Source: Clostridiales bacterium UBA1777
Lineage (GTDB): Bacteria; Bacillota; Clostridia; Oscillospirales; Oscillospiraceae
Direction: 5' to 3'
DNA length: 26,017 nucleotides
Assembly (NCBI GenBank): GCA_002315275.1
Contig: DCGN01000031.1
Location: forward strand, 26,621-52,637
Numbering within the stretch: position 1 is the stretch's first letter; the number at the start of each line of letters is the position of its first letter. Made by a program: the position numbers and the translations under genes. This document shows, piece after piece, positions 21,523 to 26,017 of this stretch. The notes under the pieces are model-generated. The model was not told the origin of the DNA. It worked only from the letters and a program-made list of their open reading frames with translations, and ran no database searches.

Positions 21523-22269
21523 TCATCTACTGACGGCAACGACCGTCACATTATCGCCTGCGCCTCTGTCAAGCGCCATATTCATCAGTTCTCTGCACAG
21601 CTTTTCCGGCTCCGCGTTTTTCTTGGCGCACTCGAGCATCTCCTCATCGGACACGATGTTGGAAAGCCCGTCCGAGCAGAAGAGGATGATATCGCCCATC
21701 TGCATCGTCACGCGGAAAAGATCCGCCTCAACGGTGCTCTCGGAGCCGAGCGCCCTCGTGATCACATTTTTCTGAGGATGCACTCTTGCCTGCTCTCTCG
21801 TTATCGCGCCGCATTCAACGAGTTCCTCAACGAGCGAATGATCCCTTGTGATCTGCTCTATCCTTGCGTCGCGGTGCTTGATAATATAGGCTCTGCTGTC
21901 GCCTACGTTTATAATATAGCCTTTGCCGTTGCTTTTTATCACGCCGCCGACTATCGTTGTTCCCATACCGTTATAGGCCTCGTCAAACTGAGAGTACTCA
22001 TACGACACGCCGTTCGCATCCGCGCATGCAGAAAGAAGGATATCCGAGTAGTTCGGAATGCGCTTGAGTCTGCCCGTCAGCTTTCCGTAGACATAGCTGA
22101 CGAAGGCTTTGTTCGACAGTGTGCTCGCAAGCCCTCCCGCTTTAGCGCCGCCCATACCGTCACACAGCGCAACGATAAGGCAGTCCTTCGCGTCACAGCG
22201 CTCGATAAGGAAGCTGTCCTGATTGTCTTTTCTGACTTTTCCTTTGTCTGTAAGGCCAAAGCTTTTCAT
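21523..22269 (-). CDS. prpC: PP2C-family Ser/Thr phosphatase (PrpC/Stp)
   Basis: This is a stand-alone PP2C phosphatase of about 248 residues, the partner that dephosphorylates PrkC and its substrates. Metal-binding motifs are complete: DNQDSF, CDGMGGAKAG, NVGDSRAY, CSDGLSN and DNVT. The start MKSFGLTDKG at 22269 is chosen because GAGG lies 7 bases before it and the reading starts 7 bases after the rlmN stop; longer frames would extend into rlmN without support. Its stop overlaps a possible prkC start. This soluble PP2C is distinct from the SpoIIE-type membrane phosphatase at 4534-6351. Confidence 0.96.
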   Translation of the reverse strand: MKSFGLTDKGKVRKDNQDSFLIERCDAKDCLIVALCDGMGGAKAGGLASTLSNKAFVSYVYGKLTGRLKRIPNYSDILLSACADANGVSYEYSQFDEAYNGMGTTIVGGVIKSNGKGYIINVGDSRAYIIKHRDARIEQITRDHSLVEELVECGAITREQARVHPQKNVITRALGSESTVEADLFRVTMQMGDIILFCSDGLSNIVSDEEMLECAKKNAEPEKLCRELMNMALDRGAGDNVTVVAVSR

Positions 22270-22276
22270 GGGAACC

Positions 22277-23317
22277 TCATTTCCGGACGGTTTTATTTTC
22301 CATTCTTCTCCTAAGCTGACCGCAGGATGCATCAACATCCGAGCCGAGCTTTCGTCTGACGGTTACATTAACGCCGTTATCCTCAAGTATCTTGATAAAT
22401 GCCTTCATATGCCCCGGTGTAGACGGGCCGAACTGCCGTTCCTCGACATGATTGAGCGGTATCAGATTGACGTGCGCCGAGACCTCGTTTGCTATCTTGG
22501 ACAAAAGCCTCGCGTGATATTCCGTATCGTTCACGCCGTCTATCATCGCGTACTCGAACGAAATTCTGCGCCCCGTTTTTTTATAATAGCTCTTGCATGC
22601 CTCCGTGAGCTTTGCAACGCCCCTACCTCTGTTTGCCGGCATGATCTTTGACCTTGTCTCATCGTCCGGCGCGTGGAGCGAAACAGACAGCGTGAGCTGG
22701 AGGTTCTTAGCCGCGAGATCATCGAAGCGCTCAATAAGGCCGCAGGTCGACAGCGAGATATGGCGCATGCCGATGTTCATGCTCTTCGGATGATTGACAA
22801 GCTCTAGAAAACGCATAACATTGTCAAAATTGTCGAGCGGCTCGCCTATGCCCATGAGGACGATATTTGATATCTCCTTGCCGGAGTCTATCTGCGAGTA
22901 CATTACCTCGTCAAGCATCTCGGACGGTTCAAGGCATCTCACGAGACCGCCTATAGTCGATGCGCAAAAGGCGCAGCCCTGCCTGCAGCCCACCTGTGTG
23001 GATATGCACACGGTATTGCCGTGCTTATAGCTCATGACGACTGTTTCAACAGAATTGCCGTCCTTAAGCTCCCAGAGGTATTTGACGGTTCCGTCTATCT
23101 GCGAGACCTGCTTGCGGAGCACCTTCGGCTGATATATCGAGAAATTCTGCTTCAGCTTTTCTCTGAGGCTGACGGGGAGATCGCTCATCCCGTCAAAATC
23201 TCTGACGCCTCTGCCGAGCCACGCGAATACCTGCCCCGCTCTGTACTTGGGTTCTCCCAATTCTTTTAATTCCGCCTCGATCTCCTCGGGCAGCATTGAA
23301 AGGATATCCTTCATCAT
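22277..23317 (-). CDS. rlmN: Dual-specificity 23S rRNA/tRNA adenine-C2 methyltransferase RlmN
   Basis: This is a radical-SAM enzyme that methylates A2503 of 23S rRNA and A37 of some tRNAs. The 346-residue protein has the C-x3-C-x2-C iron-sulfur motif CRQGCAFCAST. It also has conserved segments VLMGIGEPLDNFDNV and SLSTCGLI, and a C-terminal catalytic-cysteine region VRRKLGSDVDASCGQLRR. Length is normal. The start overlaps the rsmB stop (ATGA), so the two are coupled. Either of two adjacent ATGs could be used. Confidence 0.97.
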   Translation of the reverse strand: MMKDILSMLPEEIEAELKELGEPKYRAGQVFAWLGRGVRDFDGMSDLPVSLREKLKQNFSIYQPKVLRKQVSQIDGTVKYLWELKDGNSVETVVMSYKHGNTVCISTQVGCRQGCAFCASTIGGLVRCLEPSEMLDEVMYSQIDSGKEISNIVLMGIGEPLDNFDNVMRFLELVNHPKSMNIGMRHISLSTCGLIERFDDLAAKNLQLTLSVSLHAPDDETRSKIMPANRGRGVAKLTEACKSYYKKTGRRISFEYAMIDGVNDTEYHARLLSKIANEVSAHVNLIPLNHVEERQFGPSTPGHMKAFIKILEDNGVNVTVRRKLGSDVDASCGQLRRRMENKTVRK

Positions 23318-24636
23318 TCCATCCTTCGGAGCTTGCAGGCAAAAAAGCCGTCGGTTCCGTCAACATTGGGCCAGAAGGTATACATTCCGTCCCTGCTCTT
23401 TATATTTCCTATTTCAAAGTCTTCTGCCTTGAAATTCGTATTCTCTTTCAGAAAGCGCGTAACAACGCCCTCGTTTTCCTCCTTGAGCACGGTGCAGGTG
23501 GAGTACAGTATCACTCCGCCGCGCTTTACGTAGGATGAGAGGTTATTTAAAATATCGCGCTGTATCGCGGGCAAGCCTGAGAGCTCCTCTTCGCTCTTCG
23601 TGCGTATCTCGGGCTTTTTGCGGATAACACCTATTCCCGAGCACGGCACATCGGCTATTACGGCATCGAACGCATCTGCAAACTGCTCGTATTTCTCTCT
23701 CGCATCCATCTCCCGCGTGGAGATCACCGTTATGCCGAGTCTCCCGGCACCCGAAGCTATGAGGTTCAGCTTCTTTGCGTGAATATCGCAGGCGGTGATG
23801 CTGCCCTCGTTTTTCATTCTTATTGCCGCGGCAAAGCTTTTTCCGCCCGGCGCCGCGCAGGCATCGAGAACTCTCATTCCCGCTTCAACGCCCGCTATCT
23901 CGGCGCATAGCCTTGCGGCAGGATCCTGCACATAGAAAAGCCCGTCCTCAAAGCCCGGAAGCTCAGTTACGCTGCCCCCGTCAATATTAATGCAGGTATT
24001 GAGCGCCTCATTTACAGAAAAGCTTCTGTCCTCGCGTGAAAGTGCGCGGATATAATCCTCCGCGGAAACCTTGAGTGTGTTGATCTGTATGCCCGTTCCG
24101 CAGGGCTGATTGTTCGCGGCGAAAAAGCTCTCCGCAAAATCGAAGCCCTTTTCGTCGGCAATGCGCTTTGCAAGCCAAAGCGGATGGCTGTATTTAATGC
24201 TGAGATATTCTGCGGTGCCTATGCCTGGTACATCGGGCAGCTTATCCTTTTCTGCCGCAAGCCTCCTCAAGACCGCGTTCACAAGCCCCGCCGCACGCTT
24301 TAAGCCGACCGAGCCGCAGAGCGATACGCTCTCGTTTACGGCAGCGTTTGCGGGTATCTTGTCCATAAAAACCAGCTGATACGCGCCCGCTCTGAGGATA
24401 TCCAGCACCTTCGGCTCAAGCCTGTTCATCGGCGTTGAGCAGTACTGCGCCAGATAGAAATCCAGAAGGGAGCTGTTCTGCAGTACTCCGAGGCAAATTC
24501 TCGAGGCAAGAGCCGCATCGCGCCTGTCAAGCTCATATTTTTTTATCGCACCGTCAATGGAAGAAGCAGACCATGCTCCGTTTCTTCTGCAGCGCTCAAT
24601 GGCAGACAAGGCCGCCTCTCTTGCTTTTCCCTGCAT
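23314..24636 (-). CDS. rsmB: 16S rRNA m5C967 methyltransferase RsmB
   Basis: Residues 1-130 form a NusB-like RNA-binding domain. Residues about 165-440 form the SAM-dependent RNA cytosine-5 methyltransferase domain, with DACAAPGGKSFAAA (SAM loop), DVPCSGIGVIRKKPE (Cys for release) and YSTCTVLKEENEGVV (catalytic Cys). The 440-residue length fits. The ATG follows GGAAGG with a 7-base gap, 3 bases after the fmt stop. It belongs to the translation/modification operon def-fmt-rsmB-rlmN. Confidence 0.96.
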   Translation of the reverse strand: MQGKAREAALSAIERCRRNGAWSASSIDGAIKKYELDRRDAALASRICLGVLQNSSLLDFYLAQYCSTPMNRLEPKVLDILRAGAYQLVFMDKIPANAAVNESVSLCGSVGLKRAAGLVNAVLRRLAAEKDKLPDVPGIGTAEYLSIKYSHPLWLAKRIADEKGFDFAESFFAANNQPCGTGIQINTLKVSAEDYIRALSREDRSFSVNEALNTCINIDGGSVTELPGFEDGLFYVQDPAARLCAEIAGVEAGMRVLDACAAPGGKSFAAAIRMKNEGSITACDIHAKKLNLIASGAGRLGITVISTREMDAREKYEQFADAFDAVIADVPCSGIGVIRKKPEIRTKSEEELSGLPAIQRDILNNLSSYVKRGGVILYSTCTVLKEENEGVVTRFLKENTNFKAEDFEIGNIKSRDGMYTFWPNVDGTDGFFACKLRRME

Positions 24637-24639
24637 CTG

Positions 24640-25563
24640 TTACCTTCCGATTTTTATGCTGTGTCCTCTCAAGAACTCCGCGGCGGCCATTCTCTTTTTG
24701 CCCGGAGCCTGAAGCTCTTTTATCATAAGCGTCTTACCGTCTGCGCAGGCCATTTCAAGCCCGTCCTTCCCCGCGCTCACTACTGCGCCGGGTTCAAGCG
24801 AGGTCGTATTCCCGGTATAATCCGCCGCGAACACTCTGTACACCGCGCCATCAAGCTCCGTCGTAGCCACGGGCCACGGCTGAAGGCCGTATATTTTCTT
24901 CAATATCTCGCGCGGCGTTTTTGACCAGTCTATCGGGCAGATGCTCTTATCGAGCATTGTGACATAGCTCGCCTTGGAGTGATCCTGCGGCGTTCTCGGC
25001 GCCGTACCGTTTTCTATGTCGGTAAGCGTTTTCGAGAGCAGCTCCGCTCCCATGACCATGAGTCTGTCAAAGAGCTCGCCCGAGGTCTCATATTCGCCTA
25101 TCTCGGTCTTTTCGACGTAGATAACGTCGCCCGTATCCATATCATGGGCAAGGTACATCGTGGAAACGCCCGTCTCCTTATCGCCGTTCAGAACTGCCCA
25201 TTGTATAGGCGCCGCACCTCTGTACATCGGCAGGAGCGAAGCGTGCACGTTGACCGCACCGAGCTTAGGCAGCGCGAGAATATCGTCCGGCAGTAGCCTG
25301 CCGTATGCCACAACGGCGAGAATATCGGGTGCAAGCGCCTTTACCTGCTCATACGCGGTACCGTCTCTCATCTTCTCGGGCTGATAAACTGGCAGAGCGT
25401 TATCAAGCGCGACCTGCTTGACGGGAGAAAACGCCAGCTCCATGCCTCTGCCCTTCGGCTTGTCGGGCTGAGTGAAAACTCCGACGACCTCGAAGCCGTC
25501 ATCAATTATCTTTTTCAGCGAGGCCGCCGCGAAATCGGGCGTACCCATGAACACTACGCGCAT
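24640..25563 (-). CDS. fmt: Methionyl-tRNA formyltransferase
   Basis: The 307-residue enzyme formylates initiator Met-tRNA using 10-formyl-tetrahydrofolate. It starts MRVVFMGTPDFAAASL and shows the catalytic region NVHASLLPMYRGAAPIQWAV, with Asn and His, and the following DMDTGDVIY. The C-terminal RNA-binding fold follows (about 205-307). Its ATG overlaps the def stop by one base (TAATG) and GAGGAAG serves as ribosome binding site. Pairing with def is universal in Firmicutes because formylation and deformylation are sequential. Confidence 0.97.
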   Translation of the reverse strand: MRVVFMGTPDFAAASLKKIIDDGFEVVGVFTQPDKPKGRGMELAFSPVKQVALDNALPVYQPEKMRDGTAYEQVKALAPDILAVVAYGRLLPDDILALPKLGAVNVHASLLPMYRGAAPIQWAVLNGDKETGVSTMYLAHDMDTGDVIYVEKTEIGEYETSGELFDRLMVMGAELLSKTLTDIENGTAPRTPQDHSKASYVTMLDKSICPIDWSKTPREILKKIYGLQPWPVATTELDGAVYRVFAADYTGNTTSLEPGAVVSAGKDGLEMACADGKTLMIKELQAPGKKRMAAAEFLRGHSIKIGR

Positions 25564-26017
25564 TATTCTTCCTCAATGATCTTTCCGCTCTCAAGCTCTT
25601 CTTCCGTAAGCATCCTGCTGACGAGCGACGTGAACACAACGCCGGAGAGATGGTCTATCTCATGGCAGAAACATCTTGCCGTAAGCCCCGTGCCCTCTAC
25701 CTCGAAGAAGTTGCCGTTTCTGTCCTGCGCTCTGACCTTTACGTTCATCGGGCGCTTGACGATGCCGTACTCTCCGGGAACGCTGAGGCAGCCTTCGATA
25801 CCGTTCTGCTCGCCCGAGGCCTCGATTATCTCGGGATTGACGAGCTCAATTATATAGCTGTCCTCTCCCTCGGGGACATTCGTCTCCTCGACGATAACGG
25901 CTCTTCTGAGCACTCCTACCTGAGGCGCCGCAAGGCCCACGCCGTCCTCATTGCCGAGAGTCTCGCGCATATCGTCAAGCAGCTGATGCAGTCTTCCGTC
26001 AAACTCGGTGACCTCGC
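25563..26017 (-). CDS. def: Peptide deformylase, 5' end cut by window edge
   Basis: The frame stays open to the right edge: the codons upstream of the internal ATG at 25970 read EVTEFDGRLHQLLDD, a typical deformylase N-terminal segment, so the true start lies beyond 26017. Motif 1 GVGLAAPQVG, motif 2 EGCLSVPGE with the metal-binding Cys, and motif 3 CHEIDHLSG (HEXXH) are all present. The enzyme removes the formyl group from nascent N-termini. The remaining 150 residues are near full length (about 15-20 residues missing). It is probably preceded by priA in the same operon, outside the window. Confidence 0.95.
   Translation of the reverse strand, partial: EVTEFDGRLHQLLDDMRETLGNEDGVGLAAPQVGVLRRAVIVEETNVPEGEDSYIIELVNPEIIEASGEQNGIEGCLSVPGEYGIVKRPMNVKVRAQDRNGNFFEVEGTGLTARCFCHEIDHLSGVVFTSLVSRMLTEEELESGKIIEEE

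Noticed and set aside
22270..22338. Longer N-terminus for PrpC
   Set aside because: It would run into rlmN, and residues before MKSFGLTDKG do not fit the PP2C family start.

Overview
The window looks like chromosomal DNA of a moderately GC-rich, endospore-forming Clostridia, plausibly near Oscillospiraceae/Ruminococcaceae. The evidence is a Firmicutes-style def-fmt-rsmB-rlmN-prpC-prkC-rsgA cluster, a SpoVM-like peptide and a SipL-like DUF3794/LysM protein, strong AGGAGG-type ribosome binding sites, and many genes on one strand. Family calls rest on motifs read by eye; no database search was run.

Layout, left to right. 1-2139 (-): the first 713 residues of a large secreted protein that runs off the left edge. 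2420-3091 (-): an unrecognised membrane protein with a near-ideal promoter. 3309-4203 (+): an AT-rich remnant made of the C-terminal end of a probable polymorphic toxin (one frameshift, one nonsense codon), an intact coupled immunity-like ORF, a 33-codon ORF and a strong terminator. 4232-9114 (-): one apparent operon coding for an amino-acid-type ABC importer (permease, ATPase, membrane-anchored binding protein) followed by a membrane SpoIIE-type phosphatase fused to a GHKL kinase and a STAS antagonist. 9169-10776 (-): a 7TM HD-GYP protein. 11043-11921 (+): an AraC/GyrI-like regulator. 12061-12850 (+): a headless gene fragment and an ArsR/DUF2087 regulator. 12883-13893 (-): an unknown protein. 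14425-14841 (+): a small lipoprotein with unusual codon use. 14886-16853 (-): cdsA, an EFR1-type flavodoxin-ferredoxin and a small unknown protein. 17076-18921 (-): a sporulation unit of a 50-aa membrane peptide, a SpoVM-like peptide and a SipL-like protein. 18935-26017 (-): rsgA, prkC, prpC, rlmN, rsmB, fmt and the 3' part of def, tightly packed with several overlapping stop/start codons.

Two things stand out. First, the 4232-9042 operon ties an ABC importer to a complete partner-switching cassette with no sigma factor in view. The ATPase carries an extra C-terminal domain laid out like a degenerate RsbW/GHKL domain, and the binding protein has its two lobes in reversed order (C-lobe then N-lobe). 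This suggests a signalling transporter in which the STAS switch may act on the transporter itself. Second, the sporulation genes lie behind an intrinsic terminator whose 3' arm holds the first gene's ribosome binding site, while a sigma-E-like promoter overlaps the 5' arm and would start transcripts inside the loop. That would insulate the sporulation genes from the upstream housekeeping operon.
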